Shown piece after piece: positions 15,678 through 23,877 of a stretch of 64,000 bases of DNA. Position 1 is the stretch's first letter. Each line of letters begins with the position of its first letter. This stretch comes from Georgenia subflava. Lineage in GTDB: Bacteria > Actinomycetota > Actinomycetes > Actinomycetales > Actinomycetaceae. Location: the NCBI RefSeq assembly GCF_009193155.1, contig NZ_VUKD01000001.1:62001-126000 (forward strand). Direction: 5' to 3'. The notes below the pieces were generated by a model that saw nothing but the letters and a program-made list of their open reading frames with translations, made no database searches and was not told the origin of the DNA. The position numbers and the translations under genes are program-made.

Positions 15678-16534
15678 GCTGACGCCGCCGTCTCGCGGCC
15701 GTGGAGTGAGGCCGCCGCATCGGTGAGAATTTTGGCCACCCCTGACTTCCCTGAGTAGTCGCTGCGCTCCGCGTTTGCGTGTCCGGCGACGACTGCAAGC
15801 TCTCCCGGCGCGAATCCGGTCTGCTGGCACAGGAACGCTTGCAGCCTGGCCAGGCCGATCAGGTTGCCGTAGCCGCGGGTGATGAGGTGCCAGTGCCGGT
15901 AGACGCCGAGGATGGCGAGCGCCCCTTCGCGCACGCTGATATCGATGTGGACCAGGCACGGGAACCCTCGCGTGCGATTATCGGAGACCGCGTACTCCTC
16001 TAGCCCTCCCCCGGCACCATCTACCTCCCCCGCCAGCGCGATATCGCTGAAGTTGGAAGTCTTGCGGCGCTGACGCCGCTCGCCGCGAAGCGCCTCGATG
16101 CGCGTGGCCAGCTGATTGGTCCCCGTTGCGGTCTTTCCGGGCCACGAAATCATCCGGGCAAAGTAAGTGCCCGACTGGTTCGCGTAGACCCGTTGCAGTG
16201 TCGGCAGCGAATCTAAATAGGCCACATACAGCTCACGGGCCGCCGTATCAAGAAGTGCGGCTTCCTCATCAGACAGTTCGGCAGACCAGTCGAACCCCGG
16301 ATCGTTGTATAGAGCCGAGGGAAAGATGGTGTTCGCGACGGTGATGACGCCATGCTTGTCTTCGTCGCGCAGAACGCTGTCAACCACATGCGACACGCCC
16401 ATGTGGGCACCCTCTTGCGGTGCGCTGATCGACACCAGGGCATGAGTTGCCGTGCCACGCGGTTCGGCGTTCACCGCGGCGAGCACCTGAACCCATGCAT
16501 CGGAGAGGAGTTGCGCTGAAATGTGCAGGCTCAC
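15674..16534 (-). CDS. divergent thymidylate-synthase-fold protein
   Basis: A 286-residue protein whose C-terminal half aligns by eye with the ThyA core: FPCLVHIDISVREGALAILG (C193 at the place of the catalytic Cys), VYRHWHLITRGYGNLIGLARLQAFLCQQTG, then FAPGELAVVAGHANAE. The N-terminal half is unlike ThyA. It lies between the ACP-like and AcpS genes with GTGA and ATGA overlaps at both ends, so it probably acts with the carrier protein. The Tyr/Asn residues needed for normal dUMP methylation are not obvious, so the reaction may be different. A distant relative of the ThyA-like protein at 11516. Confidence 0.7.
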   Translation of the reverse strand: MSLHISAQLLSDAWVQVLAAVNAEPRGTATHALVSISAPQEGAHMGVSHVVDSVLRDEDKHGVITVANTIFPSALYNDPGFDWSAELSDEEAALLDTAARELYVAYLDSLPTLQRVYANQSGTYFARMISWPGKTATGTNQLATRIEALRGERRQRRKTSNFSDIALAGEVDGAGGGLEEYAVSDNRTRGFPCLVHIDISVREGALAILGVYRHWHLITRGYGNLIGLARLQAFLCQQTGFAPGELAVVAGHANAERSDYSGKSGVAKILTDAAASLHGRETAASA

Positions 16535-16911
16535 GTCAGTCCTCCCGTCGTCACGTGGAGCACGTCTGCGACGCCCTCCAAGCTCGACCAGCGGTCCCGA
16601 TCGATCTTGCTCAGATTCGGCTGCTTGCGATCCAGCTCCTTGTGGAAGCGACCGACCAGGAACACGACCTCGATCGAGTCAATCGCGGCAGTCGTGTCAA
16701 TGGATGCCACCGACTCGTGATGAAGCTTCGCCAGCGCCCTACCCAGGGCCGCCTCGATGGCGTTCTTCGTCATGGCCTTCGCTGCCGCAAGCGACATCGG
16801 CATTCCTAGGGTGTCGTATACCACACCACCCGGCGCCCCATTGGGCACGGCGACTGCGGACTGCTGGCCGTGGCCACCCCCGGCAGAGGCGTGCAATGTG
16901 TTACTCATCAT
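16531..16911 (-). CDS. acyl-carrier-protein-like protein
   Basis: A 126-residue protein whose C-terminal 85 residues look like an acyl carrier domain: an N-terminal helix (NAIEAALGRALAKL), the attachment motif IDSIEVVFLVGRF with S79, and the final helix SSLEGVADVLHV. The first 40 residues are low-complexity Gly/Ala/Ser. The AcpS-like gene two positions downstream supports the call. The start is ATG at 16911 (or 16908), which lies six bases after the predicted -10, so the mRNA is probably leaderless. It is first in an eight-gene operon. What it carries (acyl, aminoacyl or other) is unknown. Confidence 0.68.
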   Translation of the reverse strand: MMSNTLHASAGGGHGQQSAVAVPNGAPGGVVYDTLGMPMSLAAAKAMTKNAIEAALGRALAKLHHESVASIDTTAAIDSIEVVFLVGRFHKELDRKQPNLSKIDRDRWSSLEGVADVLHVTTGGLT

Positions 16912-16917
16912 GCATCC

Positions 16918-16957
16918 AGTGTCAGATATTCCGACATGCCTGTCAAGCATCTCGACA
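16918..16957 (-). promoter_or_regulatory. promoter and double operator of the region 2 operon
   Basis: Reading leftward, -35 TTGACA (plus coordinates 16941-16946) and -10 GACACT (16918-16923) are 17 bp apart, with six bases to the ATG. Two dyads TGTC-N9-GACA lie at 16920-16936 and 16941-16957, exactly 21 bp apart (two helical turns). One covers the -10 and the other the -35, as expected for repression by the XRE protein. Confidence 0.65.
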
Positions 16958-17269
16958 GAAGCGACGCTACCGAGTCGCACGTGAACCATTGCCCCGGTGC
17001 GGTGAACGCCGGCGACCAGTTCCAATGCTCATGCGTGCCACTGGAGCCCCGCCTCGGCTACGAGGCCGTTTCTCCATGGCCTATCCCCACGAGAGCCTTG
17101 CCGATCGGCGAGCCGGCGCGGCCGCCACGTCCATGCGAACCTCGGTGGACTCCGGTGTGCAGCCGCTGGCCGTTGGCCAGCAACCAGCCCGATCGTCGTC
17201 GGAGCACTCCTCGCACCTACTGGTTGAGAGCGGTAGCCAATCGGGTTCCGCGCACGGCAGGAGCATCCA
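16958..17269. other. intergenic region between the region 2 operon and conjugation module I
   Basis: No firm gene. A plus-strand frame open from an ATG at 17076 begins MAYPHESLADRRAGAAATSM and could be a small gene, but it has no ribosome site and its codon bias weakens downstream. The start of the rightward module at 17270 must have its promoter here; none was assigned. Confidence 0.3.
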
Positions 17270-17494
17270 ATGTCTGAGGGCATCCCTACTCAGGTGGCCC
17301 TACGGTTCGTCGCCCCGGAATCGAAGCTCGGCATCACGAGGGTCGGCGACACCCGCCTGCACGCCACCGGCTCGGCGTCGAGCATTGGCGTAATGAGCTC
17401 GACGGCACCTTCATCGAGCGGTGCACAGGGCGCCCAAGCTCGGACACGCGTCCACAGCGAGCCGTCCCCCGCCGGCACGGACGGGGAAGGGTGA
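17270..17494 (+). CDS. small hypothetical protein
   Basis: A possible 74-residue protein, Ser/Ala/Thr-rich, with no domain or membrane segment. CAGGAGC precedes the ATG. Its stop overlaps the GTG of the next gene, matching the overlap style of this element. Function unknown; could be spurious. Confidence 0.4.
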   Translation: MSEGIPTQVALRFVAPESKLGITRVGDTRLHATGSASSIGVMSSTAPSSSGAQGAQARTRVHSEPSPAGTDGEG

Positions 17495-17805
17495 CCGGCA
17501 TGAACGCGGTTGGGACGAGAGACCCGAGCGAGCACATGGCCACCGCACGCCGGCTGCTCAAACGACGCGCCGCCCACGGAGGCGAACTTGACCTGTCGTC
17601 GGGCCTCTCAGCAGGGATGGCGTTCTGGACCCTGGAAGGACTGCGCCCGCCGTTGCCGCCGATCGGGAACGTCGACGACCTCCCGCTGCCAGGTGTGGCC
17701 GAGATTCTGCACGCTTTGAACGCCGCAGCCGACCACGGCACCTCCGTGGAGGAAGCCACGACGATCGCGCGCGCCTGCGTCGAGCTTCAGAAGGATGCTC
17801 CATGA
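17491..17805 (+). CDS. hypothetical protein upstream of the relaxase region
   Basis: A 104-residue, probably cytoplasmic, helical protein containing HMATARRLLKRRAAHGGELD and GVAEILHALNAAADHG. Starts at GTG 17491 (GTGA overlap) or ATG 17500. It overlaps the next gene by ATGA, so it is part of a two- or three-gene unit. Not recognised. Confidence 0.6.
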   Translation: MTGMNAVGTRDPSEHMATARRLLKRRAAHGGELDLSSGLSAGMAFWTLEGLRPPLPPIGNVDDLPLPGVAEILHALNAAADHGTSVEEATTIARACVELQKDAP

Positions 17806-19169
17806 CGTACCGCGAGCACAGCGCCCGGCTCGCGCAGCACCTGGCCAGGTTGTCTAGCACGAGAGGATCACGAATTCTCGAGCCCGCCGGGCTCGAGGTG
17901 GCGCTCTTGGGCCGGCACGAGACCATCCGCCTCCTGCAGGAAGCGATGGCGGTGGCGACCGGCCGGGACACCGCCAAGAAGGCTGACACCATCGCCTTCA
18001 CCGCCCGGACCACACTGGGACAGGCCATGAACGACCCGGTGATGGTGCTGCACCAGGCGATCGACAACTACCCGAACCCGCACGCGGGATCCGCACTCAT
18101 GACCGTCCGGTCAGCGGACCTGGGGTCCGTCACCGCCGGCCTGTGGCACCAGGTGGCACGCTCCGCCGTCCTCGCCCGACACGACCTCGACACCGACAAA
18201 CACGCCTACACCGGCCAGTACCGGTGGAGCATCGTCGCCGATGTCGGCGCGATCGCCCCGGTCGTGCAATACCTTGACCACCAACTGCTGGCCGCCGCGC
18301 GGCGTATCAACGGCGCCGGGCATCCGGTCGTCGACGCGCTGGCACATGCGACGCGGCACAGCCCCGTGACCCTCCTGGCCGCTGAGGTCGACAGCGTGGC
18401 CCGCGGTGGACGGCTGCCCGACCTCACGGCGCTACAACTTCCGCCGGTCTGCCCCCGACCAATCCGGGTTACCAGCATGGGAACGCTTCTGGAGGCACAG
18501 CGCAGGCTGCCGGTCCAGATTGCCCAGATCGAGGAAGTCGGCCCCGACATCCTGGCCCGGACAGCACTGGGCCAGGCCCGCATCCTGGTCCGGGCGGGCG
18601 ACCTGCTCGAGGTGCACAACCAATGGCGGGGCAGCACCTTGGCTAGAGACCTCGCGAGGCAGCTCGGCCAAATTCAACCCGAACCCAGCGATGTCACCTC
18701 ACTCATGCCCGGCGACAGCACCCCGCTGGCCCAGACCACCGCCATGTGGCAGTACCTGCGCGAGCAAGATGCACAGGGCAGCCAGCTGCGCCGGCAGGAT
18801 CTGATTGCACTGCGAGGCCTCGTTCACCACAGCCCTGTCGTCATCGAGCAACTTTCCCGCACCGCCGATGCCCAGCTCACCTCCGGGCGCTGGCTGATCT
18901 CCTACGCCGAGGGCAGCGCCTACCGATGGGACCGCTACCGGTTCTACGACGACGACCCCCGCCTTGTCGCCACCCTGGCCAGGGTGCGGAAAAACTTCCC
19001 CGCGGGCGATCTGACCGTGACGCCAAGTGCCGTCATCGAGTCGGCCCGCACTACGCTCGCCCGGAGCCCGCGAACCAAGGTCGCGCGAGCGGCCCGCCCG
19101 GACACTCCAGACAAGGCGGTCATCCCGCCCCCGGCCAGGCAGGCGCGGGCACGCACAATCGGCCTCTAA
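17802..19169 (+). CDS. large hypothetical protein of the conjugative element
   Basis: A 455-residue, mostly alpha-helical, soluble protein with good actinobacterial codon bias. Notable segments are AGSALMTVRSADLGSVTAGL, LLEAQRRLPVQIAQIEEV and SGRWLISYAEGSAYRW. No membrane segment or signal. It is translationally coupled to the 104-residue protein before it and converges on the small membrane protein and relaxase genes. I do not recognise the family. Confidence 0.75.
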   Translation: MTYREHSARLAQHLARLSSTRGSRILEPAGLEVALLGRHETIRLLQEAMAVATGRDTAKKADTIAFTARTTLGQAMNDPVMVLHQAIDNYPNPHAGSALMTVRSADLGSVTAGLWHQVARSAVLARHDLDTDKHAYTGQYRWSIVADVGAIAPVVQYLDHQLLAAARRINGAGHPVVDALAHATRHSPVTLLAAEVDSVARGGRLPDLTALQLPPVCPRPIRVTSMGTLLEAQRRLPVQIAQIEEVGPDILARTALGQARILVRAGDLLEVHNQWRGSTLARDLARQLGQIQPEPSDVTSLMPGDSTPLAQTTAMWQYLREQDAQGSQLRRQDLIALRGLVHHSPVVIEQLSRTADAQLTSGRWLISYAEGSAYRWDRYRFYDDDPRLVATLARVRKNFPAGDLTVTPSAVIESARTTLARSPRTKVARAARPDTPDKAVIPPPARQARARTIGL

Positions 19170-19222
19170 GCGGTAGTCGACGCGCGCCACACTGGTTGCC
19201 GCAGTCGATCCAACCACTGGCA

Positions 19223-19585
19223 TCAATAGAGTTGCGGAGCATCCCGAATGATGGGTTGCTCCTTGCTGGCACGCGCGAGCACGTGGCGAACAGTGCGATA
19301 GACCCACACGAACGGCGTGCGGATGCCGACGCTGATGAACTTCAGGCAGTTGATGACCGCCCACGCGAGGGCGAGCCACCACCAGTTAGAGCCGCCGCCC
19401 TCGACCTGCCCCTGGAACATGTTGCCGAGCCGGTAGTGGGTCGGCACGAGCACGACGGCGATCGGCACGCCCCACTTGAGCCCCCGATCGGTGTAGATCC
19501 AACGAACGAGATGGTTGGTCGGCATCCACGCCTGAGCGAAACCGAGCGCGCCACCAACGAGACCGAAGCTGAGCCGGAAGATCAT
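19223..19585 (-). CDS. small membrane protein downstream of the relaxase
   Basis: A 120-residue protein with an N-terminal hydrophobic segment (MIFRLSFGLVGGALGFAQAW) and two further segments (GVPIAVVLVP; WWWLALAWAVINCLKFISVG). The ATG at 19585 has GAGGTG six bases upstream; the longer ORF lacks a ribosome site. It lies 258 bases beyond the relaxase gene on the same strand, so it may be a late gene of that unit. Function unknown. Confidence 0.65.
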   Translation of the reverse strand: MIFRLSFGLVGGALGFAQAWMPTNHLVRWIYTDRGLKWGVPIAVVLVPTHYRLGNMFQGQVEGGGSNWWWLALAWAVINCLKFISVGIRTPFVWVYRTVRHVLARASKEQPIIRDAPQLY

Positions 19586-19687
19586 CGCGATCACCTCAAC
19601 GGTGTTGCCGCCAGACCCCGGACGGAGCAGGCTGTGGGCCTCAGAGTGCACTGTTCGTGCCACGCCTCGGGCGAGGCGCGGTTGATC

Positions 19688-19763
19688 TGTGGACAACCCG
19701 GCCGGTGCCGGCGCAGTGTTGATCGTCCATGCACAGCAGAGAGCCGGGACCTAGTTGTCCACA
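19688..19763. repeat. inverted pair of actinobacterial DnaA boxes
   Basis: A perfect ten-base inverted repeat, TGTGGACAAC (19688-19697) and GTTGTCCACA (19754-19763). Each arm contains TTGTCCACA, the actinobacterial DnaA box. The 56-base interval is GC-rich with short GC dyads. The pair lies between the relaxase gene end and the small membrane protein gene. It could be part of a replication origin, or a transfer or regulatory site. Confidence 0.55.
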
Positions 19764-19843
19764 GCTCCGCGGCCCCATCGGGTCTATCGCGCCGTGTAGT
19801 TGCGACCGTGATTGCCATGGCTTCCGACCGGACTGCTGGGGCG

Positions 19844-22800
19844 TCAGCGCGCGAGGCTCGCGGCGAACGCGCTTGGGACATTGGGCATGGGTGCGTTCGA
19901 GAGCGCTCGGGCTCGCCGCAGTGCGGCGATCGCATGGACAGCGTCGTGCCGCTGATCCTGATCGTCGAGCGTGGTTCCGAGCGGGTCCCGGCTGGTGATG
20001 TCGTAGCGCTCACGGTGGGCGGCGACGATGGCGAGCTGGCGTTTCCACCGGGCACGGTCGCTGGCCCCGAGCGGGGGGTCGCCGATTCGCTGCACCCAGG
20101 GAGCTCGGACGCGGACCGCGGTCTCGGCCAGCTCCGCGGCCCGGGCTTCGATAAGGTCACGTCGCGCATCAAGCGCCGCCCGCACGTCAGGTGGCACGGG
20201 GCCAAGTACTTCGGGCACGAGACCCGCGATCAGGTCTCCCTCGCCACTGCCGACCGGCCGGGGGGCGGCCTGGGCGACGCGGTAGGAGAGCACCGCGGTG
20301 GTGTCGTCGGCGTCGAGCAGCGTGCGTTCGGCGATGACCCGCGACAGCAGCGCTGCGACGTCATATCGGTTCGCCTCAGCGCGGCGCAGCTCGGCGGCGA
20401 GTGCTCCGAAGGCGTCGGAGGCGATGGCGGCCTCAACGTCGCTCTCGGTCATTCGGCCGGCTCCGGTGAGCGCGTCTTGTACGAGTGCTTGCCAGCGTTC
20501 GCGCTGGGCGGTGGTGGCGATGTGGTCGTACTCGGCGGCGACCTGGGCGATCCCTGTCCACTTGTTCTGCTCATCCGTGATGGTCTGGTGGGCGGAGAGC
20601 TCGAGCCCGGTGTGGTGGAGCACGCCGAACAGGACGGTGCGGGCGCTGATCTCGCCACGCTCGGGCGGGACGTGGGCGTCGTCGGGCCGATCGAGGGGGA
20701 CGTAGGCGATGTTCGTCTCGCGCCCGCGGGTCATGGCGACGTAGAGGTTCTCCCGGGTGGTCGAGCCGGAGACGACGACGTGCGAGGTGTCGACGGTCAT
20801 GCCCTGGGCGCGGTGTGCAGTGACGGCGTAGCCGAGGTCGACGTTCTCGGCCACGTAGTCCGCAGGCAGTATCACCGTCGCGCCGAGTTGGCGCGCTGCT
20901 CGGCGGACTTCGATCGATCCGTCACCGCGGACTCCAGTGACCTGCCAGCGGTCGCCGTTTCGGACCCAGCCGGTGCGGCTGGTGCGCAGCCTGCGGTTGT
21001 TGCGTCGGGTGATGACGATGTCGCCGACGGAGCAGCGGGCTTCATTGGCGAGCATCGCTTCGCGGCCGGTGGAGGTCTGGCCGTCGTGGACGCGTTCGGC
21101 GCGGGCGCGTTCGTTGAGCTGTCGGACGGACTCGGCCGAGTCAGTGACAAGTATGCTCGAGCGGCCTGCGGCGAGGTCGTCGCGCCAGGACCCGTAGGCG
21201 ACGTCGATCATCTCCGTGGTGCTTCCTTCGCGCAGGCGGTCGTGCCCGGCGTAGGTATCGATGACGTCGACCTCGCCGCGGCGCAGTTCGAGGGAGGCGT
21301 GCTGTTCCCATTCGTGGGTGAAGCGGTGCACCTCGGTCAGCTCGGGGATGTCTTGGCCACGTGCGTTGACAAGCATGGCGAACGCGCCGCCGGCGTCGAC
21401 GGACTGCAGCTGCGCCCAGTCTCCGACCAGGAGCACCTTCGCCCCCGCCTGCTCTGCCAGTCCCGTGAGCCGGTCGAGCGTCCGGGTGCTGGCGAGGGTG
21501 GCCTCGTCGACGATGACGAGCTGCCCTCGACGGAAGTTCGCTCTGCCGTGGTCGTGTTCGTAGAGCCACTTGGCGGTGTTCTCTGTAGTGATGCCGAGGT
21601 CTTCGGCGAGCACCTGGGCCGCGGCGGCCGAGGGTGCGAGCCCGACGACGGAGCCCCCTCCGTGCTGGGCGGTCCAGGCTGCGCGGAGTGCCCGCATTGC
21701 GGTGGTCTTGCCGGCGCCGGCGGGGCCGACGAGCACGTCGACCTGCCGGCTCGACGTCGCGACGGCCTCGAGAGCGCTGGCCTGCTGGGGCGTAAGCGTG
21801 ACGCCATCATGCGGTACTGTGACGGCCTGCCTGAGCAGGGCGGCCGGCAGCGCGGGTGCGGTGGTCTCCTCGGCTCGGTGCAGGAGCCGGTCCTCCATCG
21901 CCAGGATCTGTTGCGAGGACATGAATGCTTCGTGCCGGTGGCAAAAGGCAGACTCGCCGTCGGCACGCAGCGCGCACTCCGGCGTCGGAGTCAGTTCGGG
22001 CGGGGTGAGCATGACCGACCGGTCGGCGGCAGCCTCGGTGACGGCGGCGACGATGGCCTCGCGGTCCTCGACGGTGGCGAAGCGCCAGCCCATCGTCTGC
22101 CGGGAGGCTTCGGCCCACAGGTTCCAGTGCCGCCAGGTCGAGCGCTTCTCGGCGACCGCTGCGACGACGCGGGTACCGGCCACCCCAATAACATCGTCGG
22201 GCACGTTGTCGGCCCGGAACACCGGAGACGTCGACGTAAGGGTGAGGCGTCGCCCCCAGCCCGTCGGGTCCTCGCCCAGGAGCGGCTCGGCCCGCTCACG
22301 CCAGTGGCCGGTCAGGTCGGCGAGAGAGTAGACGGACTTCTCGGGACGGGTCTCGAGCGTGGCCCGGGCACGCATCCGGATCGCCAGCGCATCGGGAGGT
22401 CGACGCCCGTGGTGCGCGCTCATGTACTCCTGCGCCAACTCCTCTGTCGCGATGTCGATGGCACGCGAGCGGCTGGAGAACTCAGCGATCAGCTCATCAG
22501 AGACGCCCACGATCTCCCACGTGGGGTTGCGGGCCTCACCCCGGGCTCCGCGCTGGTCCCAGGAGAGACCAAACGTTCCAGTTAGTCGGTCGGCAAGCAC
22601 GGCGTTGTAGTACTCCGACAGCGCGACGACTGCGTGATGCAGGGCGCGGCTGTCCAGGGTGCGCCACTTGCCGTCGACGGCGGTACGGACCTTGTTCGAG
22701 ACGACCACGTGCGTGTGCAGCTGTGGGTCGTTGGCTCGCGAGTCGTAGTGGTCGAACGCCGTCGCCGCCACGCCAAGCACCTCGACCTGGGCGATCCCAT

Positions 22801-23380
22801 TCGTCCCGACACGGGTAGCGGCAACCTCGCGCTCAAGGAAATCGATCACCTGCGCGACCGCGGCATGATGGGCCTCGACGATCTGCTCCTGCGTTCCGGC
22901 ATCCGCCACCGCCCAAAGCACCGAGACGGACTTGGGCACGGAGAACGTCAGGTCGAACCCGGCCACCGCAGCCATCGGCCCTCGCTTGATCTCCTCGGCG
23001 GTGATGCGGGCGGCAACGGCGTCGAACTCCTCGCTGGGCACGCCACGGTCAAGTTTCGCGACGCGGCGGGTAGTGCGCTCCTCGACACTCGCGGGACGGC
23101 GGTAGGGGCGGCCGAGTTGATCGCCGGTCAGGGGATCGGCGCCCTTGCCCATGAGCGTCTGCAGCTGCTCTGGCGTGACCGTCATCCCGGGCAGCAGCTC
23201 GCCAGCGCCGAACTGACTGACACCCGAGCCCATCCAGATGCCCGGCGGAGTGCCTTCCTCGGTGTAATACCGGGTCATCGCGGTCAGCCGAGTCGTGTTG
23301 CCGTCGCCGGTTACCACGGTGCGCAGCAAATACGCGTAGCCGTCGCCGGCAGACATCACCCGCATCGAGACCGTCACCAT
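19844..23380 (-). CDS. traA: MobF-type relaxase-helicase (TraA/TrwC-like)
   Basis: A 1178-residue conjugative relaxase. The N-terminal TrwC domain has FDLTFSVPKSVSVLWA (142-157) and the three-His metal site H211, H222, H224 in FDHYDSRANDPQLHTHVV; Tyr residues near 15-17 may be the nicking residues. A SF1 helicase follows, with Walker A VGPAGAGKTT (551-560) and later RecD-like motifs, then a C-terminal tail. It should nick oriT and unwind DNA for transfer. The ATG at 23380 has GGAGGTG just upstream. It faces the opposite way to the secretion genes, so mobilisation and channel modules are separate. Confidence 0.92.
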   Translation of the reverse strand: MVTVSMRVMSAGDGYAYLLRTVVTGDGNTTRLTAMTRYYTEEGTPPGIWMGSGVSQFGAGELLPGMTVTPEQLQTLMGKGADPLTGDQLGRPYRRPASVEERTTRRVAKLDRGVPSEEFDAVAARITAEEIKRGPMAAVAGFDLTFSVPKSVSVLWAVADAGTQEQIVEAHHAAVAQVIDFLEREVAATRVGTNGIAQVEVLGVAATAFDHYDSRANDPQLHTHVVVSNKVRTAVDGKWRTLDSRALHHAVVALSEYYNAVLADRLTGTFGLSWDQRGARGEARNPTWEIVGVSDELIAEFSSRSRAIDIATEELAQEYMSAHHGRRPPDALAIRMRARATLETRPEKSVYSLADLTGHWRERAEPLLGEDPTGWGRRLTLTSTSPVFRADNVPDDVIGVAGTRVVAAVAEKRSTWRHWNLWAEASRQTMGWRFATVEDREAIVAAVTEAAADRSVMLTPPELTPTPECALRADGESAFCHRHEAFMSSQQILAMEDRLLHRAEETTAPALPAALLRQAVTVPHDGVTLTPQQASALEAVATSSRQVDVLVGPAGAGKTTAMRALRAAWTAQHGGGSVVGLAPSAAAAQVLAEDLGITTENTAKWLYEHDHGRANFRRGQLVIVDEATLASTRTLDRLTGLAEQAGAKVLLVGDWAQLQSVDAGGAFAMLVNARGQDIPELTEVHRFTHEWEQHASLELRRGEVDVIDTYAGHDRLREGSTTEMIDVAYGSWRDDLAAGRSSILVTDSAESVRQLNERARAERVHDGQTSTGREAMLANEARCSVGDIVITRRNNRRLRTSRTGWVRNGDRWQVTGVRGDGSIEVRRAARQLGATVILPADYVAENVDLGYAVTAHRAQGMTVDTSHVVVSGSTTRENLYVAMTRGRETNIAYVPLDRPDDAHVPPERGEISARTVLFGVLHHTGLELSAHQTITDEQNKWTGIAQVAAEYDHIATTAQRERWQALVQDALTGAGRMTESDVEAAIASDAFGALAAELRRAEANRYDVAALLSRVIAERTLLDADDTTAVLSYRVAQAAPRPVGSGEGDLIAGLVPEVLGPVPPDVRAALDARRDLIEARAAELAETAVRVRAPWVQRIGDPPLGASDRARWKRQLAIVAAHRERYDITSRDPLGTTLDDQDQRHDAVHAIAALRRARALSNAPMPNVPSAFAASLAR

Positions 23381-23877
23381 CGCACCTCCAGACAGCAGGT
23401 GCGCACTGACCACCGAGACCGCCCCACAGGCTGGTCCGGTGTCACTTCTGCGCTACGCGTCCGGCTGAAGCGGCCTCAATGCCAGATGTGTGACCACCTT
23501 CCACGCTCGACCGCGCGCAGGTTCTCTTCGGCCGCCCGCTTCCCGCCGCGCTCGACGCCGGCATTACCCCGTCCGGGGCGACGGACATGCTCACTCTCGA
23601 TCACCGCAGCCGACGACGCCCCGTCTCGCGCGAAGTGCGAGATGACCGTGAGTGGAACCGCCCCGATGAACCTGAAAGTTCCCGGGGGAGGCGTTCGCAC
23701 CTATCTCTCGCAAGCGCACGAAGCGGACTCGGTAGACACCGAAATTCACAGGACTGTTGCCAGGAGGGCCAGAGGGTGGGAAAACTAGAGACTAACGACC
23801 TCTTGTCGCATCCCCGGCTCGAGGTCGCTCGAGCACCACGGGAGTTTGACCGGTTCCCAACGGAGGGCCATACCGGC
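23381..23877. other. divergent intergenic region, candidate oriT/promoter
   Basis: A 497-base gap between the relaxase start and the secreted-protein operon. It contains GACCACCTTCCA (23492-23503), also present upstream of the primase at 46809, and a small dyad TCTCGC/GCGAGA (23624-23642). Regions before relaxase genes often hold oriT, but no nick consensus is recognised. ORFs here lack support. Confidence 0.3.

Noticed and set aside
18746-22585. 1279-residue plus-strand ORF antisense to the relaxase
   Set aside because: Composition-driven shadow; the minus strand has clear TrwC and helicase motifs, and this ORF starts inside the 455-residue gene.
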